Below are positions 45,680-56,181 of a stretch of DNA of 64,000 nucleotides, in pieces. The DNA lies in assembly GCA_015501595.1 (NCBI GenBank), contig JADNRX010000062.1, positions 1 through 64,000 of the forward strand, written 5' to 3'. The notes under the pieces were generated by a model. The model was not told the DNA's origin. It ran no database searches and worked only from the letters and a program-made list of their open reading frames with translations. The position numbers and the translations under genes are program-made. Position 1 is the stretch's first letter. Each line of letters opens with the position of its first letter. Source of the DNA: Hymenopellis radicata. Lineage: Eukaryota > Basidiomycota > Agaricomycetes > Agaricales > Physalacriaceae.

Positions 45680-47428
45680 TTAGAATACCCTTCGATGCGC
45701 TGCCACCACCACCACTAGGTCATGATCAAAAGCAAGAAGCCCTTCGAAGCGAATATTCAAGGACATCCCGTCCTCAACTAAGCCACGAAGAACAGAAATT
45801 TCGTAATCATTGAATACAGTTTGCTGTATAGGCAATTTGCTGGGCCGCTGAGTCAAGAAGCGTCCTGGACATAGACAGAAGCGAAACTTCCTGAGCTTGA
45901 ACAGCCCGTCCTCGTTGCCTGCATGCCGGGCCTTGAGCATAGAAACAAAGCTGTTGTGAGGTTGAAGGTATGGAATATAATCCATGTCCTTATGACCAGT
46001 CACGATAACGTCGAATGACACTAGTCGAGGAAGGAAAGTGACCGGGACGACCTTCAGCGCCTTCATGATGTCTATGATTTGTGTCCGACTCCACTTGTCT
46101 GGCGAATTGTGTAGGGGATCCAGCATTGATGCCTCCAGCTGCAGCGTAGCAAGTCTGGTGGTCTGAGAGAGAATGGAGAGGAGAAGATGGGGTTCAGAGC
46201 GATGCAGAGTCAACGGCACCTGGATGAGCCTGAGCTCAGTGAGATCGCTTGCGCAACTGGAACGTCGGATGAGGCAGTAGAAGGAGTAGAGCGCATCAGG
46301 ATTGAGATTACTAGAATGACTCTGGTAAAGAGCAGCTACTTCCAGTCGGGGAAGAGCGAGAGAATCTAGGAGAGAGGGATCTGAGGTCGCGGTGAGGTCG
46401 CGAAGGCATGGGAGAGTTAGTGATTTCGGGAGTGGGTTTCGCACGCGCTCGGGAAAATACACATGAAGGATCTCAAGCAACGGACACAGACTAATCAAAT
46501 CGACATAGGCTCCAAAATAATCAGCACCCCGATTGTCGGACAAGCGCAAACAAGATATTTGTTTCACTGGAAGCTCCACCATACGAGGATCCGCTCCGGT
46601 GAGGGCTACCGTCACCAGACGTGGACAATCCTTGAATGCCGATATTACTGCATTGTCAGAGTCCATACCCCTTGGGAATTCGAAATCCAAGAGTTCCAGC
46701 TGAGGCAGCCGCCCGCGAAGAGGTGCGTACAGAACCGAGTTAACTTGGATATGATGCAGATGCGCTGTCCGCCATCGATGGGATTCTGCAAACACCTTCT
46801 CTCGCATACGGTGCAGTGGCAAAGGAAGATCTTTATTGCTGCGATTGATAAGGGTGATATCGAGCGAATGCTGCTGGGAGCGCTCGAGGACAAAGGCTAG
46901 GAGTTCCACATCCCTCTCAGATGCTGCCCTCCCTGATGAGAAATGAAGCACAATGGACGACCAGCACGAATGGAGAGACAAAGCAAGATTGCGCCAGGTC
47001 TGGCACACCTGGCTGACTTGCCAAATGGTGCGGGAGGGCCAATCAAATGATTTGCTGGAGTCCAAGGAGTGTGCGTACAAGAAGATCTCGGACCAGATCT
47101 CCTGGGGAATACGGCGCCGTGTGGAAATGATATTTCTATAACTCTGTTGGACAGTGTATAGCGCGTCTCGCTGCTGCTCTAGGGACCGGAGCGCAACCCG
47201 CGCAGCGTCGATAGTGGTATGAATCGTTGCAATATCCCGTTCAACGACAGGCAGGACGGTCGTTCGGATATCGGAAAGTTCTGCGTCTGTTGGCGGAAAG
47301 TTGCACACAGCAAGGTGGTGGAAAGGAGTTTCATCTTCTAAATAGACGCTAGGTCGAGACCGGGCCCCACACAACCAGCAATTCGATTCCATGAAAACGT
47401 CTACTAGTGATAACAGATCAGATGCCAT
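45680..47428 (-). CDS. F-box-like protein, family A copy A7, intact
   Basis: A single-exon frame of 582 aa from ATG 47428 (MASDLLSLVDVF) or 570 aa from MESNCWLCGA at 47392. F-box core RRIPQEIWSEIFLYA with IWQVSQVCQTWRNLALS, leucine-rich C-terminal half (LPLPLHRMREKVFAESHRW, SLTLPCLRDLTA) and the end LRGLVEDGMSLNIRFE. The C-terminus is about 20 residues longer than in A2 (ending VVVVAAHRRVF) because the usual stop is missing. It has no mirror partner in the left arm and is followed upstream by a family B 3' remnant, so it is a remnant of another B-A module. Confidence 0.88.
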   Translation of the reverse strand: MASDLLSLVDVFMESNCWLCGARSRPSVYLEDETPFHHLAVCNFPPTDAELSDIRTTVLPVVERDIATIHTTIDAARVALRSLEQQRDALYTVQQSYRNIISTRRRIPQEIWSEIFLYAHSLDSSKSFDWPSRTIWQVSQVCQTWRNLALSLHSCWSSIVLHFSSGRAASERDVELLAFVLERSQQHSLDITLINRSNKDLPLPLHRMREKVFAESHRWRTAHLHHIQVNSVLYAPLRGRLPQLELLDFEFPRGMDSDNAVISAFKDCPRLVTVALTGADPRMVELPVKQISCLRLSDNRGADYFGAYVDLISLCPLLEILHVYFPERVRNPLPKSLTLPCLRDLTATSDPSLLDSLALPRLEVAALYQSHSSNLNPDALYSFYCLIRRSSCASDLTELRLIQVPLTLHRSEPHLLLSILSQTTRLATLQLEASMLDPLHNSPDKWSRTQIIDIMKALKVVPVTFLPRLVSFDVIVTGHKDMDYIPYLQPHNSFVSMLKARHAGNEDGLFKLRKFRFCLCPGRFLTQRPSKLPIQQTVFNDYEISVLRGLVEDGMSLNIRFEGLLAFDHDLVVVVAAHRRVF

Positions 47429-47900
47429 TCCCCGCGAAGTAAATGCAAACCAACCGGGCGCCCCTAACAGATAGATGAGTTGGAACAAAACAGACGCTCT
47501 CAGATGAGCTGGAATGCTGATGGTGGATGTTAGAAGAAATAGTCACAGGCCTCTTGGAACAATGAACACATACATGCGTGTGCGCTGAATCGTCGTGGGC
47601 AACCGCGTCTCGTCTGCCGGATGTGTGAATAGGTAATACGAGCACCAAGACCAATAGAACACACATTTATTGATGATTGCTTGTGCTGTCAGCGGACAAA
47701 ATGGAGAATTATGTCGGTGATGATGATCGTCGGAAGCAAGAATCGTAGTGATCACGAGGTCTCCTTTCTGTCTAACAACTTCAAGATACGACCAGCTCGA
47801 AATAATCGCTTCTATGCAAGCAGCAAGGTGAAATGCATAATCATGACGAGCATAAATTAACAAGATGATATAGAGAACACATACACACGAGTCAATCAAG

Positions 47901-47966
47901 ACACTAGGCTCTTGAACTCGAATTGAAATCTCTTTCACAGCGACATCTCTTTCTAGCACTTATCCA
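47901..47966 (-). pseudogene. F-box family B 3'-end remnant (B4)
   Basis: The minus strand reads VKEISIRVQEPSV, the C-terminal end of family B, and similarity ends abruptly at about 47966, the inner end of the right arm. The rest of the gene is absent. This is a direct view of the rearrangement breakpoint. Confidence 0.85.
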
Positions 47967-48369
47967 AAGATTCTCTCCTAATCCATCTCACCGCATCACG
48001 GGTCTCCTAGCTCAAGCCCATTACTACTACTTACACTACATATGCAAACCAACTCCTGCTCACGACTACGAGGTGTATAATCTCGACCACATTTCTTTAT
48101 CACAACGTTGGCCCGGGGGTGCGGTGGCCCGTCTCCGACTCTGGCAACACTCTCTGCCCTTCACGCTCAAAAAAAACGCATCTTGTAGTAGCGGGTGCAC
48201 GAATACGCCTGACCCGAGTCAACGAACGTCTTCAGCCAGGCGAGACGATGCAGGGCCATTACAGAGGATCTATTGTTTTGAATACTTACAAGTTGGGAAT
48301 CCATCACCACAAACTCTACGCCGCACCCACCCACATCCCCTAGAATACCCTCCGATGCGACCACCACGT

Positions 48370-50105
48370 CTAGAACATAGACCGAAAATAAGAACCCCAA
48401 GGACCCCATTCAAAGCGAATATCCAAGGACATCCCATCCTCAGCTAATCCGCGAAGAACAGAAGTTTCGTAATCATTGAATACAGTTTCAGGTATAGACA
48501 ACTTGTCCTCGTCGCGCCGAGCCAAGGCCGTGGTGCGGTCTGCATATTGACAAAAGCGGAACTTCTCGAGTTTCGATAGCCCGTCCTCGTTGCCTGTATG
48601 CCGAGCTTTGAGCATAGCAACAAAGTCGTTGTGAGGTTCAAGGTAAGGAATACAATCCATCTTCGTATGTGCAACGGTCACGTCAATGTCGAGTGACGCT
48701 AGTCGGGGAAGGAAAGCGACGCGGTGCCCTGGGACGACCTCCAGAGCTGTCATGACTTCTGTAATTTGTGTTATGCTGCTATCGTCTTCATCGTAAAATG
48801 GGTCGTTTTCGACAAGCGTCGATGGTGCTTCGAGCTGCAGCGTAGCAAGTCTGGTGGTCTGAGAAAGAATGGAGAGGAGAAGATGAGGTTCAGAGCGATG
48901 CAGAGTTAACGACACCTGGATGATCCGGAGCTCGGTGAGATTGCTTGCGCAATTGGAACGCTGAATGAGGCAATAGAAGGAGTAGAGGGTATCAGGATTA
49001 AGATCACCAACTTTCCGGTCAAGAGCAGCTACTTCCAGCCGGGGTAGAGTGAGAGAATCGAGGAGATAGGGATAGACCGCGTTCAGGTCGCGCAGGCATG
49101 GGAGCGTGAGGGATTGTAGGGGTGGGTCCTGCGCTCGCTCGCTCTCTGAATCCACACGAAGGATTTCAAGCAACGGACACTGCCCAATCAAGTCCACATA
49201 GGCTCTGAAATCATTGCCGGGGCTTGAAGTGTCCCACAAACGCAAACATGTAATCTGTTTCATTGGAAGCTCGACTATATGAGGATCCGCTCCGGTGAGG
49301 GCTACCGTCACCAGACGTGGACAATCCTTGAAAGCCGATATAATGTCAGAGTCCATAGCGCCTACGGATTCGAAACTCAAGAGTTCAAGCTGAGGCAGCC
49401 GCCCGCGAAGAGGTGCATACAGTAAATCCGGCGGCCTGACTGCGTGGTAATCAATCAGACGCGCTGTCCGCCATCGATGGGATTCTGCAAACACCTTCTC
49501 TCGCATACGGCGTAGGAAAGGAAGATCCTCAGTGCTGTTGTGGACAAGGGTGATATCCAGCAGATGCTGGTGGGAGCGCTCAAGGACAAAGGCGAGGAGT
49601 TCTACATCCCTCTCAGACGCTGACGGAGTAATGGGAATTTAAGCACAATAGACGACCAGCACGAATGGAGGGAGAAAGCAAGATTGCGCCAGGTCTGGCA
49701 CACCTGGCTGAGTTGCCAAATGGTGCGGGAGGGCCAATCAAATGATTTTCCGGAGTCCAAGAAATGTCCATAAAGGAAGATCTCAGACCAGATCTCTGGG
49801 GGGATACGACGTCGTGTGGAAATGATATTTTGATAATTCTGTTTTATATTTTTGAGCGCGTCTCGCTCTTGCTCGAGGGACTCGAGAGCGAGAGGCGCTG
49901 TGGTGACGGTGGCATCTGACTCGACAGCCAAGATATCCTGCTCAAGAGCAGGGAGGATGGTGGTCTGGACATCGGACAGTTCTCGGTCTGTCGGTGGAAG
50001 GTTGGACACGGAAAGGCGATGAAATGGAATAGCGGTTTGGTCGTGACATTCAAGACGAACGCTTTGCGGGCGTAGAGCGTCACATGGCGAACAGTTGGAT
50101 TCCAT
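48370..50105 (-). pseudogene. F-box-like protein, family A copy A8, 1-nt frameshift
   Basis: Mirror partner of A4. From MESNCSPCDA (ATG 50105) the frame is open through the F-box (RRIPPEIWSEIFLYG) to SIVLKFPLL, where CTCCGTCAG replaces CTCCGGTCAG of A4 (about 49624), shifting the frame to a stop at 49602. The rest, from MREKVFAESHRW to YFRSMF (49506-48370), is open. It supplies the uninterrupted target site (GGCAATGATTTC near 49216) that defines the Helitron ends. Confidence 0.88.
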
Positions 50106-51071
50106 AGGAGTGTCTCGCAATCTGTGATAACGCGTGAGATTGCGTACGCGCCCGAAAGTATGTACAAACGAACCAGTTGTCCGTAACAGAGACTCGAGGT
50201 GAGAAGGACGCTTGTAAATTGGTGGGAGAGAGACGATGAAGGATGTTGGACCAGACGACGAAGAATGTCGGTAGAAAGTTAAACAGACGCGTCGTGGACA
50301 GCTGCGCCTGTCAGATGTGTAAACACGTATGCCAACCGTCAAGACGAGAACGCACTTATTAGCGGTTGGATGAACTGCTAGTCAACGACGTCGGGGAAAG
50401 CTAACGATAAGGAATCAATGATGATGGTTAGAAGGGAGAAGCGTGCCAGCCAGGTGATCGCATCAGGAAAAGCCTGTATATCCCGGAATTGTCGCGGAAT
50501 AAGTAATCCACAGTACCCACAATTCGCTAGAGAGTCGCCGGATTTTGGCTTATCTGGGACAACACGTTCAAAGCCTCATTTCTATCCTTGCCAAATGCCG
50601 CCTACTACCGTCCAACGTTGGTAATGCAGTATTTCCATGATTTGATGCCGTTTCACCCCCTTGTGTAGCAGCGCCTGTAGCACCTGTTACTAGAAGCTTT
50701 GACATGTCCTAATCTCAAACGTAGCCTCTTTCATATCTCAAGCTCATCGGCGAGTACGCGCACATTTTTTATCGCAATGTTGGTCTCCGAGGAGCAGTCT
50801 CGGCTCTTCAGAATAATCCGTGCGTTGTAGGGGCGCGCAGGATACGCCCTGAGTCGACGAATGTCTTCAGCTAAGCAAGCGTGAAGGCAGAGATGATGCA
50901 GGGCCATTACAGAACATCTACTGTTTTTGAATACTTAGTTACAAGTTGGCAACCTCATCACTGTCATCACCATCAGACTTCGCGCCGTACACACCCACAT
51001 CCCCTAGAATAGACCTCACGCCGTTTTCACCACCACCACCACCACCCTCCGATGCTCTGCCGCTACTAACT
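50106..51071. other. Spacer between A9 and A8
   Basis: Mirror of 24936-25888: A8 leader box at 50303-50323, the repeated block at 50560-50860, and a CCA/CCT trinucleotide run near 51030. No gene is supported. Confidence 0.5.
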
Positions 51072-51155
51072 CTAGAACATGGACCAAAAGTCGTAAGAAC
51101 CGCATTCAAAGTGAATATCCAAGGACATCCCATCCTCAGCTAATCCGCGAAGAAC

Positions 51156-51270
51156 TAGACTCGAACCAGCACAATCGGAAAGCTTGATGATAGTCGATCA
51201 AGCATATACCATTCAATATGTAACTTGATCGACTGTCATCAAGTTTTTGAATGGGACTGGTTCGAGTCTA
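51156..51270. mobile_element. MITE, 115 bp, with 14-bp terminal inverted repeats and 9-bp target duplication
   Basis: Termini TAGACTCGAACCAG and CTGGTTCGAGTCTA are perfect inverted repeats; subterminal CTTGATGATAGTCGATCAAG and its near-perfect inverse at 51225-51244 make the whole element almost palindromic. It is flanked by GCGAAGAAC on both sides (51147-51155, 51271-51279), present once in A3. A 9-bp duplication fits a Mutator-like (MULE) superfamily source. No coding capacity. Confidence 0.93.
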
Positions 51271-52619
51271 GCGAAGAACAGAAGTTTCATAATCATTGAA
51301 TATAGGAAAGTTGTCCTCGGAGCGCCGAGTGAAGACGCGTCTCGCACATAGACAAAAGCGAAACTTCTCGAGTTTCGATAGCCCGTCCTCATTGCCTGCA
51401 TGCCGGGCTTTGAGCATAGCCACAAAGTCGTTGTGAGGTTCAAGGTAAGGAATACAGTCTGAGTTGTGATCATCAGTCTGCTTGATGTCGAGTGAGAGTA
51501 ATCGGGGAGGAAAGTGACGCGGTGCCCTGGGACGATCTCCAGAGCTTTCATGACGTCTATGATTTGTGTCCTACTCCACTCATCTGAATGACGCATAGAT
51601 GCATCCACTTGCAGCGTAGCAAGTTTGGTGGTCTGCGAGAGAATGGAGAGGAGAAGATGGGGTTCAGCGCGATGTAGAGTTAACGACACCCGCGTAATCC
51701 GGAGCTCGGTGAGATTGCCTGCGCAATTGGATCGTCGGATGAGGCAATAGAAGGAGTAGAGTGTATCAGGATGAGGCGAACTAGATCTCTGGTCAAGAGC
51801 AGCTACTTCCAGTCGGGGCAGAGTGAGAGAATCGAGGAGATATAGATAGGTCGCGGTCAGGTCGCGAAGGCATGGGAGCGTGAGGGATAGGAGTGGGTCT
51901 TGCGCTCGCTCGCTCTCTGAATCCACAAGAAGGATTTCAAGCAACGGACACTGCCCAATCAAGTCCATATAGGCTCTGAAAACATCGCCAGGCCGATTGT
52001 CGTACAAGCGCAAACATGTAATCTGTTTCATTGGAAGCTCGACTATACGAGGATTCACTCCGGCGAGGCCTACCGTCACCAGACGTGGACAATCCTTGAA
52101 AGCCGATATTGTTGCATGGTCACCTCGTACTATGGATTCGAAATCCAAGAGTTCCAGACTAGGAAGCCGCCCGCGGAGAGGTGCATACAGTAAATCCGAC
52201 GTGACATCGTGGTAAATAACCAGACGCGCTGTCCGCCATCGATGGGATTCTGCAAACACCTTCTCTCGCATACGACATGTGAAAGGAAGATCGTCATTGT
52301 TGTAATCGAGAATGGTGACATCCAGCAAATGCTGGTGGGAGCGCTCGAGGACAAAGGCTAGCAGTTCTACATCCCTCTCAGAAGCTGGCCAATCTAAAGA
52401 GAATTCAAGCGCAGTAGATGACCAGCACGAATGGAGAGACAGAGCAAGGTTGCGCCAGGTCTGGCACACCTGGCTGAGTTGCCAAATGGTGCGGGTGGGC
52501 CAATCAAACTCTTTGTCGGAGTTCAAGGAATGTGCATACAAGAAGATCTCAGACCAGATCTCTGCGGGAATACGACGTCGTGTGGAAATGATATTTTCAT
52601 AATTCTGTTTTATGTCCTT

Positions 52620-52665
52620 CAGCGCGCCTCGCTCTCGAGTCCTCGAGCAAGAGCGAGACGCGCTG
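52620..52665. other. Microinversion inside A9
   Basis: The segment is bounded by CAGCGCGCCTCGCTC and GAGCGAGACGCGCTG, near-perfect inverted repeats of 15 bp. In A3 (23464-23510) the inner sequence has the opposite orientation relative to the gene. The inverted version also lacks one base of a GGG run. Confidence 0.88.
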
Positions 52666-53171
52666 TGCTGACCGCGGCATCAAGAGCCAAGATATCCTGG
52701 TCGAGAGCAGGTAGGGCGGCGGTCTGGATATCGGACAGTACTAGGTCTGTCGGTGGAAGGTTGGACGCGGAAAGGTGATGAAACGGAATAGCGCTTTGGT
52801 ATTGACGTTCAAGACGAACGCTACGCCGGGGGACTCGGAAAGCCCCGCATAGCGAACAGTTTGATTCCATAGACGTATCTCGCAATCTGTGATAACGGAT
52901 GAGATGCCAGCGCACGCGCCCGAAGTATGTCTAGACGAACCAGGTGCCCGTAACAGAGATGTTGAGAGAGACGATAAGCGCCGTTAAACAGTCGCGTCGT
53001 GGGACTAATGCGCCTGTCAGATGTGTAAACAAGCATGACGACCGTGAAGACGAGAACTCACCTTTTTAATTTAGCGCTTGGATGGAGGGAACACTTCAAG
53101 CCCAGACGGCAAAGTCCGAAGACTGTCCGAAGCCGTTGTAATCACGTCACGTAATCATTTTCTCCTTCCAC

Positions 53172-54433
53172 ATGTCATGTCGCGCCTCGGCCTGCTCTAA
53201 GCTTTTCTTCTCGCCTACGCGTCGAACCCGACTGCCCACCGCACCTAGCCTGCACCGCAGATTCTCCACCCCAATAAACGACCCGGAAGGCCTAGGCAAA
53301 TACAGCGTAATATTGCCAGAAGAACCTTTCGTATTCGGGGTATCGCATATCAAGAACCGGCCTGTCCCAGCGTCTATAATACGCCCGCCTTATGTGGAGG
53401 GGTTTAAGGAAAAGAAGGGAAACGGGGTTATTGAACTGGGAGGGAAGGAGGAGGAGCGTGTGAGAAGGGCTGCGCGGTTGGCGAGGGATACGAGAAATTA
53501 TGCGGGGTCGTTGGTCAAGGTTTGCATTTTGTCGAATATGTGAGAATTGAATTTGAAGGGAATTTTGATTTAGGTTGGGGTTACGACGGACGCGATTGAT
53601 GAGGCGGTCCATGAATTCATAGTAGGCCATGGGGCGTATCCGTCGCCGCTTTTGTATCAGGGCTTTCCAAAATCTATATGCACGAGGTTTGTTTGCATTC
53701 CACTACGAGAAATTTGATGCTGAATTAATTAGTGTCAATAACATCATTGTCCACGGAATACCTGACGAGTAGAGCCTTCTCTCATTATCGCGTCCTGAAA
53801 TACCCACCAACCCACTCTCCAGACGCCCACTCGAAGACGGAGACATCGTCAACATCGACATAACCGTCTACCTCGATGGTTATCACGGCGACACCTCCCA
53901 GACCTTCCTCGTCGGCGACGTAGACGACAAAGGCCGCGCACTCTGCACCCTCACCAACACCGCTCTCAAAGCAGGCGTAAAAGCCTGCGGACCCGGGAAG
54001 CACTTTCGCGACATCGGGCGCGCGATACACAATCTGGTGAAGAAGCCGTACGAGGGTATGGACTTTTCGGTATCGCCGCAGTTCACTGGGCATGGAATTG
54101 GGAGGGCGTTCCATACGCTGCCGTGGGTGTTACATACCTGGAATGAAGAGCCAGAGGTGATGGTTCCCGGGCATTGTTTTACTATTGAGGTATGCAATGG
54201 ATTATTAGAAGTGAATATTTATAAATGTTGCGCTAGCCACCGTTGGTTCATGGGTCGGATCCGCGGGCGTGGATATTTCCGGACGGATGGACAGCGAGTA
54301 CAGAGGTACGGTCCTTCTAGCGAGATTAATTGGTGGACAAGACTTCTAATCTATCGCGTAGAATTGCGCTCGAAGTGCACAAGCAGAGCATATGATTTTG
54401 ATCACTGAAAAGGGTGCAGAGGTCTTGACTTGA
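53172..54433 (+). CDS. Type I methionine aminopeptidase with mitochondrial-type N-terminus, right-arm copy
   Basis: Exons 53172-53519, 53574-53686, 53733-53768, 53823-54189, 54237-54305 and 54362-54433 give 334 aa with consistent phases. The Arg/Ser-rich N-terminus ([20 protein letters not shown]) looks like a mitochondrial presequence. Active-site residues by position: His161 (VHGIP), Asp178 and Asp189 (NID...HGDTSQTF), His256 (FTGHGIG), Glu288 (FTIE) and Glu320 (AQAEH), the full metal set of the family. The product trims initiator Met. It is divergent from F-box A9 and followed by a glutamine synthetase fragment. Confidence 0.92.
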
Positions 54434-54569
54434 TGTGTAGAACATAATGGCAGTTCTCATTTCCGTTGCTATAAACCCTCCTTCAATCAAGTATATGATT
54501 TGCGTTTCGATCTGAGGCGAAGGCAAGCAAGGATTCGGACATTAATGTTTCCATGACACCTCACTGGCA

Positions 54570-54880
54570 GCCATGCCGCCTTGCATGACCCGTACTCTTC
54601 AGCGACTTTGATCGCGCCCGCGGCTGTCAAGCCTGCAGAACTATCGGGTCTTGTAATATGTATGGTCTTTTATCTTCTATAAACGAAATATCTCATGACA
54701 TTCCTCAGCCTACGTCCGCGTCATTTGGTCGACCTCAGGACCTGTATCGTTCATTGCCGCGTTTTGCCTTTGCAATTCCTTCTCAAGACGAAGGAATCGT
54801 CACGTCCGGGTCGTTTGTCTTGGGTGCTGAACTTGAATTCCTCGCTATCCTCCGGATTCTTACCCATCGGCGTCAATGAG
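54570..54880 (+). pseudogene. Glutamine synthetase 5' fragment downstream of MetAP
   Basis: Text matching exon 1 and exon 2 of the gene at 42262 (GCCGCCTTG...CCGTACTCT, AAGCCTGCAGAACTATCGGG, TACGTCCGCGTCATTTGG, then CAATTCCTTCTCAAGACGA) is collinear with it but has a shifted frame after GTCATTTGG and ends at about 54880. It corresponds to the fragment at 21360-21495 in the left arm, which keeps less of the 5' part. Confidence 0.8.
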
Positions 54881-56181
54881 TGCCCAGGAGCACCCTCAGA
54901 TTGCACTCCGAATGGACAAGTGGGCCGATGACCTGTCGGTGCGTACCAGTTGTAGTTAAAACTGATCAAGTGAAAAATAGAAATCAACACTACGATCTTC
55001 CAAACTTTGCGCGTCCTCTACGTCCACTTTGGATAACCCCAGCCACGCCGCACTGAGTCCCCGATATGGACACGATGTCATATTACCGTACCCGCCCACG
55101 GTCTCCATTCAAATGTTTGATAACTCGCCATTCTTGAATTTGACGGTACGCTTTAAGTTTCCGTCGTGCCCGTGGCTGCGTGCCCTGAACGCCTGCTTAG
55201 CCGCTCCTGCGTGAATGCTGCAACACCACTTGGATTTCATGAGTTGTGCGGGCTGCGAACAACGACTAGCTTACTGGGGATCTCCAGTTGCCGGGTATGT
55301 ACCGCCGTACTGGGGATGACAAAATACGGCTGCGCATGACCGAATCCACACTTTTTCAGTATTTCAAGGTGTGTTGTACGCGTTAATTTATTGACTGATG
55401 ATGATCATACAGGCTGGACGTAGCTTTCCTAAATTTACGAGTTTCATTGGCTCCATGTTAATATACGGCAACCGACGTTTCCTTTTAAGAATGCCCCCCC
55501 CCCGCGAGCCTCTGATAATTCCTGCGGCATATGGATACTCAACAACTTCCATCTGCAACTACGTGCATCCAAACCTGCAGCTGCTTTTCCATCTATTCCA
55601 CGCTCCATCCCAGTCCTTTCGCCTATCTAAAGGGAGCTCTTCATACGACCCACGACTTGCTTTCACGCACTGGAAGAGATTCTCTGTGCCGTATGGGCGG
55701 TACGGGATAGCCCATCTTGTACGGGGATTCCATTTCTGGTTGGCCTTGACTGCCATAACGTCGTTCGCGCTCGCCCCACAACTGTGTTTCCACCTCCAAA
55801 CGCTGTTTAAGCGGATTCTCGGATACATAAGAATCTGCCAACTCTTACTCGTTTGAACCAATTCTGTCTAAAGGACTTCGACAGGGTTTGACACCTGGCG
55901 CTTCCATGACGAGCTCTCAACCACGCCTCGCAGTCGGCTGCCGGATCTCATCCCCAGATTGGGCCACTGGCAACGTCGACGGCGTTTCGACAGCGGGGGA
56001 CATTGTATCTGTCCGTACGATGAGAGAATGGCGACTGTAATGGGCTACTTTCAACACAAGGTGCCTGTCGCTGTACGGATCCCTTTCAACGCCAGCAGGG
56101 ATTAAAATCGATGGTTGTATATACGAACATATGTAGGTTAATGCGCCACATTCCAGCTGTGAGCACGATGATAACCCATAT
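54881..56181. other. Rearranged region with arm-specific insert and a second GS fragment
   Basis: About 54960-55210 and 55730-55860 match 21020-21290 of the left arm in inverted orientation. About 55210-55730 has no left counterpart and carries a C11-like run near 55493; no family is recognised in it. About 55880-55980 matches 20290-20380 in the same orientation as the left arm, so it is locally inverted. About 55990-56100 encodes CPYDERMATVMGYFQHKVPV, a glutamine synthetase fragment. Confidence 0.6.

Larger units (their letters stand above)
51072..52870 (-). pseudogene. F-box-like protein, family A copy A9, three independent lesions
   Basis: Mirror partner of the intact A3. From MESNCSLCGA (ATG 52870): a 46-bp segment in the coiled coil is inverted (52620-52665) and 1 nt shorter, changing LESLEQERD to ARGLESEAR and a stop; the F-box region (RRIPAEIWSEIF) and leucine-rich half stay open to TFLPD, where CTCCCC replaces CTCCCCC (about 51515); and a 115-bp MITE interrupts the last 35 codons (51156-51270). 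The ending GSYDFWSMF at 51072 remains. Confidence 0.9.

Noticed and set aside
51156..51270. MITE as a tRNA-derived SINE
   Set aside because: GGTTCGAGTC at the end looks like a B box, but there is no A box, no poly-A tail, and the symmetrical inverted repeats and 9-bp duplication indicate a DNA element.
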